Origin: Candidatus Aquabacterium excrementipullorum
GTDB taxonomy: Bacteria > Pseudomonadota > Gammaproteobacteria > Burkholderiales > Burkholderiaceae_C
Direction: 5' to 3'
Assembly (NCBI GenBank): GCA_019112875.1
Contig: DXIO01000036.1
Span: 1-64,000 of the forward strand
DNA: 64,000 nt
Numbering within the stretch: position 1 is the first letter of the stretch; each line of letters begins with the position of its first letter. The notes beneath the pieces are model-generated. The model was given only the letters and a program-made list of their open reading frames with translations, was not told the origin of the DNA and did not search any database. The position numbers and the translations under genes were made by a program. Positions 1 through 9,098 of the stretch are shown piece by piece.

Positions 1-1174
1 CGACCAGGGCGACCGTTTCGCCTGGGCGTACGTTCAGGCTGACGTCATCCAGCGCGGCCTGGGTGGGGCGCGAGGGGTAATGGAAGCGCACGTCGCGCAA
101 CTCGACCGACAATCCGCCACGCGCATCGGCCAGGGCCAGAGGTTGCGGCGGTGACTGGATCTCGGGCCGCGTGTTCAGCAGTTCAATCAGGCGCTCGGTG
201 GCACCCGCAGCACGCAGGATCTCGCCATAGACCTCGGACAGCGCCGCGACCGAACTGATCAGCAGGATCACGTAGACAACCGTCTGGCCCATGTGGCCGG
301 CGGTGATGCGCCCATCGATCACCGATTGGGTGCCCTGGTACAGGCCCCAGAGCAGCGCGGCGGCCGTGGCGCTGATGATGAAGGCGACCAATGCGGCGCG
401 CGCGCTGATGCGGCGCTGCGCGGTCCGGAAGGCGCTCTCGGTGGACTCGTCGAAGCGCTGGGCCTCTCGGGGTTCGGCCGTGTAGCTCTGCACCACGGGG
501 ATGGCGCCCAGCACCTCGGCGGCGATGGCGCTGGCATCGGCCACGCGGTCCTGGCTGGCGCGTGACAGGCGCCGCACGCGCCGGCCGTAGACGATGGCCG
601 GCAGCACCACGAGCACCAGCGCGCCCAGCACCTGCGCCATCACCACCGGGTTGGTGACGACCAGCAGCACCAGCGCGCCCATGCCCATGATGGTGTTGCG
701 CAGGCCCATGGACAGGCTGGAGCCCACCACCGACTGGATCAGCGTCGTATCAGCCGTGAGGCGCGAGAGTACTTCGCCCGTCTGCGTGGTCTCGAAGAAC
801 ACGGGGCTCTGGCGCAGCATGTGCGCGTACACGGCGCGCTTCAGGTCAGCCGCCAGGCGCTCGCCCAGCCAGGTCACCGAGTAATAGCGCAAGGCGGAGA
901 ACACGCCCAGCGCCACACCCACGCCACCCAGCGCCAGAAAGTGATCGCGCAGCGCCATCACACGGTCACCTGGATCGGGCGACACCATGCCCCGGTCGAT
1001 CAGAGCGCGCAGGGCGATGGGCAACACCAGGGTTGTCAGCGCCGCCAGGATCAGGAACACGCCGGCCAGCACGATGCGGCCACGGTAAGGGCGCAGGAAC
1101 GGGCCCAGCGCACGCAGCGGGGCGGGCGATTTGGCCGCGGCGGGGGCCGCGGATGTGGTGTTGTTCTCACTCAT
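1..1174 (-). CDS. ABC exporter, fused membrane and ATPase domains (5' part only)
   Basis: The gene starts at the ATG at 1174 and runs leftward off the window, so about 391 codons are visible. The start reads MSENNTTSAAPAAAK. A type IV exporter membrane domain follows, with several long hydrophobic segments and the conserved stretch ETTQTGEVLSRLTADT near residue 125. The frame ends in the ATPase domain at RPGETVALV, just before the Walker A loop, so the ATP-binding motifs lie outside the window. This matches MsbA/BmrA-like half-transporters that export lipids or drugs; the substrate cannot be told. It is transcribed divergently from marR across 72 bases, so it may share MarR control. Confidence 0.9.
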   Translation of the reverse strand, partial: MSENNTTSAAPAAAKSPAPLRALGPFLRPYRGRIVLAGVFLILAALTTLVLPIALRALIDRGMVSPDPGDRVMALRDHFLALGGVGVALGVFSALRYYSVTWLGERLAADLKRAVYAHMLRQSPVFFETTQTGEVLSRLTADTTLIQSVVGSSLSMGLRNTIMGMGALVLLVVTNPVVMAQVLGALVLVVLPAIVYGRRVRRLSRASQDRVADASAIAAEVLGAIPVVQSYTAEPREAQRFDESTESAFRTAQRRISARAALVAFIISATAAALLWGLYQGTQSVIDGRITAGHMGQTVVYVILLISSVAALSEVYGEILRAAGATERLIELLNTRPEIQSPPQPLALADARGGLSVELRDVRFHYPSRPTQAALDDVSLNVRPGETVALV

Positions 1175-1211
1175 GTTGTCACCATTTTGACAGTTCCGAA
1201 ATTATGCTGTC

Positions 1212-1240
1212 TTGACAATATTTGCATAGGCAAATACATT
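1212..1240 (+). promoter_or_regulatory. marR-efflux operon promoter with palindromic operator
   Basis: A consensus -35 TTGACA (1212-1217) is followed, after a 17-base spacer, by TACATT (1235-1240). A perfect inverted repeat lies inside it: TATTTGC (1219-1225), 4-base spacer, GCAAATA (1230-1236). It overlaps the spacer and the -10, the usual place for a MarR-family autorepressor site. The predicted transcription start falls at about 1247, on the marR ATG itself, so a leaderless message is possible. Confidence 0.7.
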
Positions 1241-1246
1241 GCCCGC

Positions 1247-1738
1247 ATGAGCACACCGACCTTCTACAAGGCGCAGGGCTACTGCAGTGACGAGAGCGTG
1301 GGATTTCTCATGCGGCGCATCATGCTGGGCCTGGTGACCGACATCGACCGGCGGCTGGAAGTATTGGGTCTGACCCATGCGCAGTGGACGCCGCTGTTCA
1401 TGATCGCGCAAGGAAAGGCAGGCACATTGGCCGAGCTGTCACGCGAGCTTCAGATCGATCCGGGCGCGCTCACGCGCACGCTGGACCGGCTGGAGGCCAA
1501 GGGCCTGTGCCGTCGCGTGAGGTCCACGGAAGACCGCCGCGTGGCGCGCCTGGAGTTGACGGAAGAAGGCCGATCGCTGGCTGGTGAAGTCCCGAAGGTG
1601 ATGTCTGAAGTGCTCAATGCTTACCTGACGGGGTTCAGCCACGATGAGTGGCAGACCCTGTTGTCCCTGCTGCGGCGCATGGTGTGCAACGCCGACGCAT
1701 ACAAGGATGCACACCACCCCGGGAGTCAAGCGGGATGA
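1247..1738 (+). CDS. MarR-family transcriptional regulator of the efflux operon
   Basis: The protein has 163 residues, the usual MarR size. It shows the winged-helix core: AELSRELQIDPGALTRTLDRLE (given here only as AELSRELQIDPG then ALTRTLDRLE) around residues 64-85, then the wing RSTEDRRVARLELTEEG near 93-110. The start chosen is the ATG at 1247 (MSTPTFYKAQGYC), because the longer open frame upstream lies inside the divergent ABC gene. The stop overlaps the next start, so it is translationally coupled to the efflux genes. By analogy with EmrR/MprA it should repress this operon and release on binding a phenolic or lipophilic ligand; this is inference. Confidence 0.9.
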   Translation: MSTPTFYKAQGYCSDESVGFLMRRIMLGLVTDIDRRLEVLGLTHAQWTPLFMIAQGKAGTLAELSRELQIDPGALTRTLDRLEAKGLCRRVRSTEDRRVARLELTEEGRSLAGEVPKVMSEVLNAYLTGFSHDEWQTLLSLLRRMVCNADAYKDAHHPGSQAG

Positions 1739-3210
1739 TGGACCAGAAGAATTGGAAGACGGCCTGCCTGAGCGCCGTCGCGATCGCCGCGTTGGCGGGT
1801 TGCGCATCGCAGGGTGATCTGAAGGCCTCGGTGACGCCGCTGGATGCCGCGCGCTACGGCGTGGCCGATGCAAAGGCCCAGCCTTTGGCCGAGGCCGAAG
1901 CCTGGTGGGGCCGCCTGGGTGACCCCGCCCTGGGCACGCTGATCGACCAGGCGCTGAGCGCCCACCCCGACATGCAGGCCGCGAGCGCGCGCCTGGCGCG
2001 TGCCCAGTCCGCCGTGCAGGCCAAGGATGCGGCCGACATGCCTCAGATCGAGGCCCATGGCGAAGCCGCGCGCCAGCGCTTCACCGCCAACGGCCTGTAC
2101 CCTGCGCCGATCGCCGGCAACATCTGGAACATCGGCACCTTGCAGCTGCAAGGCCAGTGGGAGCTGGACTTGTTCGGCCGGCAGGGGGCGGAGTTGCGCT
2201 CGGCGCTGGGCCAGGCCCGTGCTTCGCAGGCCGATGCACAGGCCGCGCGCACGCTGCTGTCGGCCAACGTGGCCCGCGCGTATGTGCAATTGGCCCGCCA
2301 GCTCGCCCAGCGTGAAGTGGCTGCGCGTTCGCTGGCTCAGCGCGATGAGCTGCTGTCGCTGGTGCGCCAGCGCGTGGACGCCGGCCTGGACACCAATGTC
2401 GAGCTGCGCCAGGGTGAGGGTGCCTTGCCCGAGACCCGCCAGCAGATCGAGGCCCTGGACGAACAGATCGCCCTGACGCGCCACCTGTTGGCCGCCCTGA
2501 CGGCGCAACCCATGGAGAGCACGGCCAGCCTGTCTCCCAAGCTGGGCCAACTCCAGCTGGAGGCCTTGCCGGCTCAGGTGCCCCTGAACCTGCTGGCCCA
2601 GCGTGCCGACGTGATGGCGCTGCGCTGGCGTGCCGAGGCCGCCGGCGCCGAGGTCGATGCCGCGCGCACGCTGTTCTATCCCAACATCAACATCACCGGC
2701 TTTCTGGGCTTCAATGCCATCGGGCTGGACAACGTGCTCAAGTCGAGCAGCCGCCAGTACGGCGTCCTGCCCGCGATCGACCTGCCGCTGTTCGATGCGG
2801 GCCGTCGCCAGGCCAACCTCAAGGGCCGCCTGGCCGAGCAGGACCTGGCCGTGTCGGCCTACAACGGTTCGGTGATCGAGGCCGTGCACGATGTGGCCGA
2901 CCAGCTCACCACCGGCCAGTCCATCGACCGCCAGCTGCAGGAGCAAACCCTGGCGCAGCGCGCGGTGGAGTCGGCCTACGACCTGGCCCTGCAGCGCTAC
3001 CGCGCGGGCCTGGGCCCCTACCTCACGGTGCTCAGCGCCGAATCGGCGGTGCTCAACCAGCGCCGCCTGGGCGTGGACCTGCGCGCCCGTGCCGTGGACA
3101 ACCGCGTCAGCTTCATCAAGGCCCTGGGGGGACATTGGCCTGCCCCCAACGCCCTCGCAGTTCAAGGCGGTGCGCCCGTCGACACCACGGCCAAGCTTTC
3201 TCTGAAGTGA
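1735..3210 (+). CDS. Outer membrane efflux lipoprotein, NodT/OprM type
   Basis: The protein has 491 residues. It begins MMDQKNWK and has a hydrophobic signal ending in the lipobox LAGC at about residues 17-20, so it should be lipid-anchored in the outer membrane. Two OEP repeats follow, with characteristic stretches such as AQRADVMALRWRAEAAGAEVDAAR (seen as AQRADVMALRW and AEVDAARTLFYPNI) and the C-terminal YDLALQRYRAGLGPYLTVL. This is the TolC-like exit duct for the EmrAB pump encoded next. The ATG overlaps the marR stop, and GGGAG lies about ten bases upstream. Two adjacent ATG codons (1735 and 1738) are both possible starts. Confidence 0.93.
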   Translation: MMDQKNWKTACLSAVAIAALAGCASQGDLKASVTPLDAARYGVADAKAQPLAEAEAWWGRLGDPALGTLIDQALSAHPDMQAASARLARAQSAVQAKDAADMPQIEAHGEAARQRFTANGLYPAPIAGNIWNIGTLQLQGQWELDLFGRQGAELRSALGQARASQADAQAARTLLSANVARAYVQLARQLAQREVAARSLAQRDELLSLVRQRVDAGLDTNVELRQGEGALPETRQQIEALDEQIALTRHLLAALTAQPMESTASLSPKLGQLQLEALPAQVPLNLLAQRADVMALRWRAEAAGAEVDAARTLFYPNINITGFLGFNAIGLDNVLKSSSRQYGVLPAIDLPLFDAGRRQANLKGRLAEQDLAVSAYNGSVIEAVHDVADQLTTGQSIDRQLQEQTLAQRAVESAYDLALQRYRAGLGPYLTVLSAESAVLNQRRLGVDLRARAVDNRVSFIKALGGHWPAPNALAVQGGAPVDTTAKLSLK

Positions 3211-3217
3211 TGCATCC

Positions 3218-4531
3218 ATGAGCAACCCGAACACTCCCGTGGCCGCTGCACCGGCCAACCCCAAGCGCCAGAAGGCCCTCAAGATCATCGGCGGCGTCGT
3301 CCTCGTGGCCGGCGTGGCCTGGGGCATCCACTGGTGGCTGGTGAGCAGCCACATCGAGAGCACCGACAACGCCTACGTGCAGGCCAACGTGGTGCAGATC
3401 ACGCCGCAGGTCGGCGGCACCGTGCTGGCCATCCAGGCCGACGACACCGACGTGGTCAAGGCCGGCCAGTTGCTGGTGCGCCTGGACCCGGCCGATGCCC
3501 GCGTGGCGCTGGACCAGGCCGAGGCACAACTGGCGCAGACCGTGCGCGAAGTGCGCACCGTGTTCGCCAACAACGCCACGCTGGCCGCCCAGGTGGCCCT
3601 GCGCGAGGCCGACGTGGCCAAGGTGCAGAGCGATGTCGCCAAGGCGCAGGACGACGTGAACCGCCGCGCACCGCTGGTGGCCACCGGTGCCGTGGGCAAG
3701 GAAGAGTTCAACCACGCGCAGACGCAACTGGCTGCGGCCAAGAGCGCGCTGGTGGCCGCGCAATCCGCCCTGGCCGGCGCGCGCGAGCAGGCCACCTCCA
3801 ACCGCGCCCTGACCGATGGCACCACCGTGCAGGACCATCCCAACGTGCTGCGCGCCGCCGCCCGTGTGCGCGAGGCCTACCTGGCCTTCAAGCGCTCCGA
3901 CCTGGTCGCGCCCATCAACGGCATGATCGCGCGCCGCAGCGTGCAGGTCGGCCAGCGCGTGCAGGCCGGCGCGCCGCTGATGTCGCTGGTGACGCTGGAC
4001 AACGTCTGGGTGGACGCCAACTTCAAGGAAAGCCAGCTCAAGAACATTCGCCTGGGCCAGCCCGTGACGCTGACCGCCGACGTGTACGGCACCAAGGTGG
4101 AATACCGCGGCAAGGTGGCCGGCCTGGGCGCTGGCACCGGTGCGGCCTTCGCGCTGCTGCCCGCGCAGAACGCCACGGGCAACTGGATCAAGGTGGTGCA
4201 GCGCGTGCCCGTGCGCATCGCGCTCGATGCCGAAGAGGTGAAGAAGCACCCGCTGCGCGTGGGCCTGTCGATGGAAGCCACGGTGGACATCACCAAGCAG
4301 GACGGGCCGCTGCTCGTCGAGGCCACGCGCCAGCAGCCCGTGGCCCAGACCGCGGTGTTCGACGGCGTGCAGAAGGAAGCCGATGAGCGCGTGACCCGCA
4401 TCATCGCGTCCAACGCCGGCATCTCCGCCGCGGCCGCCTCGCATGCCAACCTGGCCAGCAACGCCAGCCAGGCCCGCGCCGCTGCCCTGCAGCGCGCCAG
4501 CACCAAGCCCGCCGCCGTTCCCGGCGCCTGA
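3218..4531 (+). CDS. emrA: EmrA/HlyD-family membrane fusion protein
   Basis: The protein has 437 residues with one N-terminal membrane anchor (about residues 25-45, IIGGVVLVAGVAWGIHWWLV). The EmrA hallmark STDNAYVQANVVQITPQVGG comes next, starting the lipoyl/barrel-sandwich domain. A long coiled-coil hairpin fills about residues 95-210 (LDQAEAQLAQTVREVRTV). A beta-barrel region carries VDANFKESQL. It bridges the EmrB transporter in the inner membrane to the outer membrane lipoprotein. The C-terminal 60 residues are Ala-rich and look disordered. It lies 7 bases after the outer membrane factor and 2 bases before emrB, so the genes form one operon. Confidence 0.93.
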   Translation: MSNPNTPVAAAPANPKRQKALKIIGGVVLVAGVAWGIHWWLVSSHIESTDNAYVQANVVQITPQVGGTVLAIQADDTDVVKAGQLLVRLDPADARVALDQAEAQLAQTVREVRTVFANNATLAAQVALREADVAKVQSDVAKAQDDVNRRAPLVATGAVGKEEFNHAQTQLAAAKSALVAAQSALAGAREQATSNRALTDGTTVQDHPNVLRAAARVREAYLAFKRSDLVAPINGMIARRSVQVGQRVQAGAPLMSLVTLDNVWVDANFKESQLKNIRLGQPVTLTADVYGTKVEYRGKVAGLGAGTGAAFALLPAQNATGNWIKVVQRVPVRIALDAEEVKKHPLRVGLSMEATVDITKQDGPLLVEATRQQPVAQTAVFDGVQKEADERVTRIIASNAGISAAAASHANLASNASQARAAALQRASTKPAAVPGA

Positions 4532-4533
4532 TC

Positions 4534-6096
4534 ATGAGCGCCGCTTCGTCTCCCGCTCAAGCGGCTCCGGCGCCGCTGACCGGCGGCACGCTGGCCCTGG
4601 GCACGCTGGCCCTGTCGCTGGCCACCTTCATGAACGTGCTGGATTCGTCCATCGCGAACGTGTCGCTGCCGGCCATCTCGGGTGACCTGGGCGTGAGCCC
4701 CACCCAGGGCACCTGGGTGATCACCAGCTTCGGCGTGGCCAACGCCATCTCGGTGCCGCTCACGGGCTGGCTCACGCAGCGCTTCGGCGCGGTGCGCCTG
4801 TTCGTGGGCAGCGTGCTGCTGTTCGTGCTGGCCTCGTGGCTGTGCGGCTTCGCGCCGTCGCTCGAGGCCCTGATCGGCTTCCGCGTGCTGCAAGGCCTGG
4901 TCGCCGGCCCGATGATCCCGCTGTCGCAGACCCTGCTGCTGGCCAGCTACCCGCCTGCGAAGGCGGGGATGGCGCTCGCCTTATGGGCCATGACCACGCT
5001 TGTCGCCCCGGTGACCGGGCCCTTGTTGGGGGGATGGATCACCGACAACATGACCTGGCCGTGGATCTTCTACATCAACGTGCCGGTGGGCCTGCTGGCT
5101 GCGGCGGTCGCCTGGCGCATCTATGCCAAGCGCGACACCCCCACGCGCAAGCTGCCGATCGACACGGTGGGCCTGGGCCTGCTGGTGTTGTGGGTCGGCT
5201 CGCTCCAGATCATGCTCGACAAGGGCAAGGAGCTGGAGTGGTTCGAGAGCGGCCAGATCGTGGCGCTGGCGGTGGTGGCCTTGGTGGGCTTCGTGCTCTT
5301 CGTGGCCTGGGAGCTCACGGAAGAGCACCCCATCGTCAACTTGCGGTTGTTCAAGGGGCGCAACTTCCTGCTCGGCACGCTGACGCTGTCCGTGGCCTAC
5401 ATGCTGTTCTTCGGCAACGTGGTGCTGCTGCCGCTGTGGCTGCAGCAGTTCATGGGTTACACGGCCACCTGGGCGGGCATCGCGCTGGCGCCGGTGGGCG
5501 TGTTGGCCATCATCCTGTCGCCGATGGTGGGCAAGAACGTGGGCAAGGTCGATCCGCGCCGGCTGGCCACCGTGGCCTTCGTGGTCTTCGCGCTGGTGCT
5601 GTGGATGCGCTCGCACTTCACGGTGCAAACCGACCTGCAGACGATCATGATCCCCACGATCATCCAGGGTGCGGCGATGGCCTTCTTCTTCGTGCCGCTG
5701 AGCGCGATCACGCTGTCGGGCTTGCGACCTGACCAGATCCCTTCGGCCTCGGGCCTGAGCAACTTCGCGCGGATCACGGCGGGCGCCATGGGCACCTCGA
5801 TCGTGACCACGCTGTGGGACAACCGGGCCACCATGCACCACGCCCACATGACGGAGCGCCTGACCAGCACCGACCCGACCATGGCCGGCACGCTGGACAT
5901 GCTCACCAAGGCGGGCCTGACCTTCGACCAGGCGGCGGCTCAGATCAACCGGCTGATCGACCAGCAGGCCTTCACGATGGCGGCCGATGACGTCTTCATG
6001 GTCTCGGCCTGGCTGTTCGCGGCGCTGATCCCGCTGCTGTGGCTGGCGCGTCCGGTCAAGGGCGGGGCCGCGGCGGATGCCGGCGGCGCGCACTGA
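4534..6096 (+). CDS. emrB: EmrB/QacA-type MFS multidrug transporter (DHA2, 14 TM)
   Basis: The protein has 520 residues with about 14 hydrophobic segments, the size and pattern of the DHA2 drug:proton antiporters. Family motifs include FMNVLDSSIANVSLPAIS in TM1, the loop GWLTQRFGAVRLF (motif A) and VAPVTGPLLGGWI in TM5 (motif C, the antiporter motif). It is the inner membrane component of the tripartite pump with the two genes upstream. An intrinsic terminator 26 bases after the stop closes the marR-omf-emrA-emrB operon. Substrates cannot be predicted. Confidence 0.94.
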   Translation: MSAASSPAQAAPAPLTGGTLALGTLALSLATFMNVLDSSIANVSLPAISGDLGVSPTQGTWVITSFGVANAISVPLTGWLTQRFGAVRLFVGSVLLFVLASWLCGFAPSLEALIGFRVLQGLVAGPMIPLSQTLLLASYPPAKAGMALALWAMTTLVAPVTGPLLGGWITDNMTWPWIFYINVPVGLLAAAVAWRIYAKRDTPTRKLPIDTVGLGLLVLWVGSLQIMLDKGKELEWFESGQIVALAVVALVGFVLFVAWELTEEHPIVNLRLFKGRNFLLGTLTLSVAYMLFFGNVVLLPLWLQQFMGYTATWAGIALAPVGVLAIILSPMVGKNVGKVDPRRLATVAFVVFALVLWMRSHFTVQTDLQTIMIPTIIQGAAMAFFFVPLSAITLSGLRPDQIPSASGLSNFARITAGAMGTSIVTTLWDNRATMHHAHMTERLTSTDPTMAGTLDMLTKAGLTFDQAAAQINRLIDQQAFTMAADDVFMVSAWLFAALIPLLWLARPVKGGAAADAGGAH

Positions 6097-6122
6097 CCGG
6101 CACCTTGCTGGAACCGAGCAGG

Positions 6123-6151
6123 AACGCCCCCTCGTGGGGCGTTTTCTTTTT
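6123..6151 (+). terminator. Intrinsic terminator of the emr operon
   Basis: The stem AACGCCCC (6123-6130) pairs with GGGGCGTT (6136-6143) around a 5-base loop, followed by a T-rich run broken by one C. Confidence 0.9.
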
Positions 6152-6200
6152 GGTCGTCTTGTCGGCATGTCCAGGGCGCCTGGCCATCATTTGACAGTGC

Positions 6201-6230
6201 TTGACCGTTTTTCTCTACCTTCTGTATGCT
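6201..6230 (+). promoter_or_regulatory. Candidate sigma-70 promoter for the chemoreceptor gene
   Basis: TTGACC (6201-6206) and TATGCT (6225-6230) are separated by 18 bases. A second TTGACA lies at 6191-6196. I see no convincing flagellar sigma-28 motif. A small hairpin GGGCG/CGCCC (6305-6320) sits just before the ribosome site GGGGG (6322-6326). Confidence 0.4.
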
Positions 6231-6332
6231 GGGATGGCATGGACAAATGGAGGGGCAGTAGCCATGGTGCGGGCGGGTGTGCGCGCCATCCAACTAACGT
6301 GACGGGGCGCTTCAACGCCCTGGGGGCCGACC

Positions 6333-8078
6333 ATGAAATTCCTCTCCAACCTGCCGCTCAAGGGCAAGCTGACGCTGGGCTTCGGGCTGATCGTGCTGGG
6401 CATGCTGATCGTCGGCATCCTGTCGATGGTGCAGCTGTCCAAGGTGAAGGACCAGGCGAGCGCCATCGTCACCTACAACATCAGCGGTGTGCGTGATGCG
6501 CTGCTGGTGGCCGAATCCGCCACGCGCTACCGCACGCGCGAGTACCGCCTGCTGCATACCACCGAGGCCGACCGACAGAAATACCTGGACCGCCTGCCCG
6601 AGGCCAGGGACACGGTGGCCAAGCACGCCAAGAGCTACTCCGAGTTCATGACCACCGACGAGGAGCGGGGGCTGTTCAAGAACTTCCAGGATCGCTGGGC
6701 CGTGTACCTGGCCCGCAGCGATGAGGTGCGTCAGGCGGTGATCGCGGGCGATCAGGCCAAAGCCGTTGAGCTGGTGCTGGACGGATCAAAACTGTTCGAT
6801 GCGGTGGCCGAATCCACGCGTGCACTGGCCGAGTTCAATGGCAAGCAGGCCGAGGAAGCCAGCCAGACCGCCGAGCGCGTCTACCAGAACAGCCGCACCT
6901 TCGTGATCGTGCTGCTGGTGCTGGCCGTGGGCACGGCCGTGGCGCTGGGATGGGTGATCTCCAATGCCATTGCGGTGCCGCTGCAGCGAGCCGTGAACCT
7001 GGCGCAGGGTGTGGCCGAGGGCGACCTGACCCACACCCTGGCGGCTGAGGGCCGTGACGAGATCGCCCAGCTCACGCGGGCCCTGGCGGCCATGGTGGAG
7101 CGCCTGCGCACCCTGGTGACCGAGGTGCGCAATGGCGTGGAATCGGTGTCCACGGCGTCGGCCGAGATCGCCACGGGCAACCAGGATCTGTCGGCCCGCA
7201 CGGAGCAGACGGCCTCCAGCCTGCAGCAGACGGCCTCGTCGATGGAGGAGCTCACCGGCACCGTCAGCCAGTCGGCCGACACGGCGCGTCAGGCCAACCA
7301 ACTGGCCAGCGGTGCGGCCGAGGCGGCGCGGCGTGGCGGCGACGTGGTCAGCCAGGTGGTGTCCAACATGGCGCAGATCACCTCATCGTCCAAGAAGATC
7401 GCCGACATCATCACGGTGATCGATGGCATCGCCTTCCAGACGAACATCCTGGCGCTGAATGCGGCCGTGGAGGCGGCGCGGGCCGGCGAGCAGGGCCGTG
7501 GCTTCGCGGTGGTGGCGGGCGAGGTGCGCACTTTGGCGCAACGCAGCGCACAAGCCGCCAAGGAGATCAAGGCCCTGATCGGCGATTCGGTGGACACGGT
7601 GGAATCCGGCGCGCGCCTGGTGGGCGATGCCGGCACGGTGATGCAGGAGATCGTGAACAGCGTGCAGCGCGTGACCGACCTGATGGGCGAGATCGCGGCG
7701 GCGGCCTCCGAGCAGCGCGACGGCATCGGCCAGGTCAACACCGCCGTGACCCACCTGGACCAGATGACGCAGCAGAACGCGGCGCTGGTGGAGGAATCCG
7801 CCGCGGCCGCCAGTTCACTGCGCGATCAGGCCCACCGCCTGAGCGAGGTCGTCAGCGTGTTCAATGTGGGCCACCACGGCGCGGTGGCGCAGGTGAGGGC
7901 GCCGTCGCATCGGCCGGCGCCGGCCAATGGCGCGATCCGCAAGCCGGCGGTGACGCAGGCGGTGCCCAAGGCGGTGGCGGCCAGCCGGCCTGCCGCGGTG
8001 GCTGCTGCGCCCAAGCAGGCAGCGCTGCCGGCGACGGCCAAGCCCGCTGCCCGCGAAGAGGACTGGGAGTCCTTCTGA
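6333..8078 (+). CDS. Methyl-accepting chemotaxis protein with C-terminal CheR/CheB tether
   Basis: The protein has 581 residues. A first membrane helix (about 11-33) is followed by a periplasmic four-helix-bundle-sized domain, then a second helix (about 188-210, [20 protein letters not shown]). A HAMP domain (about 211-265) leads to the cytoplasmic coiled coil. The signalling tip is clear: [20 protein letters not shown] and [18 protein letters not shown]. The last five residues are DWESF, matching the xWxxF tether that binds CheR and CheB in enterobacterial Tar/Tsr. An Ala/Pro-rich flexible linker of about 60 residues precedes it. The ligand is unknown. It stands alone, without che or flagellar genes nearby. 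Confidence 0.94.
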   Translation: MKFLSNLPLKGKLTLGFGLIVLGMLIVGILSMVQLSKVKDQASAIVTYNISGVRDALLVAESATRYRTREYRLLHTTEADRQKYLDRLPEARDTVAKHAKSYSEFMTTDEERGLFKNFQDRWAVYLARSDEVRQAVIAGDQAKAVELVLDGSKLFDAVAESTRALAEFNGKQAEEASQTAERVYQNSRTFVIVLLVLAVGTAVALGWVISNAIAVPLQRAVNLAQGVAEGDLTHTLAAEGRDEIAQLTRALAAMVERLRTLVTEVRNGVESVSTASAEIATGNQDLSARTEQTASSLQQTASSMEELTGTVSQSADTARQANQLASGAAEAARRGGDVVSQVVSNMAQITSSSKKIADIITVIDGIAFQTNILALNAAVEAARAGEQGRGFAVVAGEVRTLAQRSAQAAKEIKALIGDSVDTVESGARLVGDAGTVMQEIVNSVQRVTDLMGEIAAAASEQRDGIGQVNTAVTHLDQMTQQNAALVEESAAAASSLRDQAHRLSEVVSVFNVGHHGAVAQVRAPSHRPAPANGAIRKPAVTQAVPKAVAASRPAAVAAAPKQAALPATAKPAAREEDWESF

Positions 8079-8081
8079 GGC

Positions 8082-9098
8082 CTAGGCCGCCGTGGCCTGC
8101 CGGATCAGCTGAACGACGTCATTCACATCGATGCCCTGATCGCAAGGCAGCACATGCCGCCATGGCATGGAGCGCAGCCACGTGATCTGGCGCTTGGCCA
8201 GTTGGCGCGTGGCGGCGGCGCCTCGCTCCGCCACGTCGGCGCGGATCTTCGGGTTGTGCAGGTCCAGACCTTCGTCGAGCGCCTCCCACACCTGCCGGTA
8301 GCCCACGCAGCGGATGGAGGGCAGGCCCAGGTGCAGGTCTGGCCGCTGGCGCAAGCGTTGAACCTCGTCGATCAGGCCCTGGTCCATCATCTGGGTGAAG
8401 CGCAGGTTGATGCGACCGTGCAGCCAGGCGCGGTCCGTGGGCTCCATTGAGAGCAGCAGACCTTGTGGCTTGGCTGCCTGTTCGGTTTCCGCGTTCTCCG
8501 CACGGTGGCGGCGCTGGAAATCCGAGATCGGCCGGCCGGTGGTGTGCCAGACCTCCAGCGCCCGCTGGATACGCTGGGCGTCGTTGGGTGGCAGCCGCGC
8601 GGCGGTGAGCGGGTCGACGAGGGTCAGCTCAGCATGCATGGCAGGCCAGCCTTCTGCCGCCGCGCGCGCATCCAGCATGGCACGCACCTCGGGCGAGGCG
8701 GAGGGAATGTCGTCCAGCCCATCGAGCAGGGCCTTGATGTAAAGCATCGTGCCGCCGACCAGCAGCGGCAGTTTGCCGCGCGCGCGGATCTCGCCCATCA
8801 GGCGGTGCGTGTCCTGCACGAAGCGAGCGGCGTTGTAGCTCTCGGCCGGGTCGATGATGTCGATCAAATGGTGCGGCACGCGGGCCAGTTCATCGGCGCT
8901 GGGCTTGGCCGTGCCGATGTCCATGTCGCGGTAGACCAGGGCCGAATCGACGCTGATGATCTCCAGCGGCAGGTGCTCGGCCAGGGCCAGGGCCAGCGCG
9001 GTCTTGCCCGAGGCGGTGGGGCCGGCCAGGATCAGCGGAGCGAAGCTGTCGTCCTGCTCGGGCATGGTGAGGCCTTGGGGCGCGGTGGGCGTGTTCAT
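8082..9098 (-). CDS. miaA: tRNA dimethylallyltransferase MiaA
   Basis: The 338-residue protein transfers the dimethylallyl group to A37 of tRNAs reading UNN codons. The P-loop [16 protein letters not shown] lies near residues 25-41, followed by [20 protein letters not shown] and the DIIDP motif. [17 protein letters not shown] and GYRQVWEAL are typical of the family. Its start overlaps the stop of the upstream transporter gene by four bases (ATGA), placing it last in a leftward mutL-RluF-like-bcr-miaA string. mutL and miaA are also linked in enterobacteria. Confidence 0.97.
   Translation of the reverse strand: MNTPTAPQGLTMPEQDDSFAPLILAGPTASGKTALALALAEHLPLEIISVDSALVYRDMDIGTAKPSADELARVPHHLIDIIDPAESYNAARFVQDTHRLMGEIRARGKLPLLVGGTMLYIKALLDGLDDIPSASPEVRAMLDARAAAEGWPAMHAELTLVDPLTAARLPPNDAQRIQRALEVWHTTGRPISDFQRRHRAENAETEQAAKPQGLLLSMEPTDRAWLHGRINLRFTQMMDQGLIDEVQRLRQRPDLHLGLPSIRCVGYRQVWEALDEGLDLHNPKIRADVAERGAAATRQLAKRQITWLRSMPWRHVLPCDQGIDVNDVVQLIRQATAA

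Noticed and set aside
1726-3369. A 547-codon open frame opposite the outer membrane factor gene
   Set aside because: It is antisense to a gene with clear lipoprotein and OEP motifs; its His/Gln/Leu-rich composition is the usual shadow in GC-rich DNA.
6181-6332. Flagellar sigma-28 promoter for the chemoreceptor
   Set aside because: No TAAA-N15-GCCGATAA-like sequence is present; a sigma-70-like element fits better.
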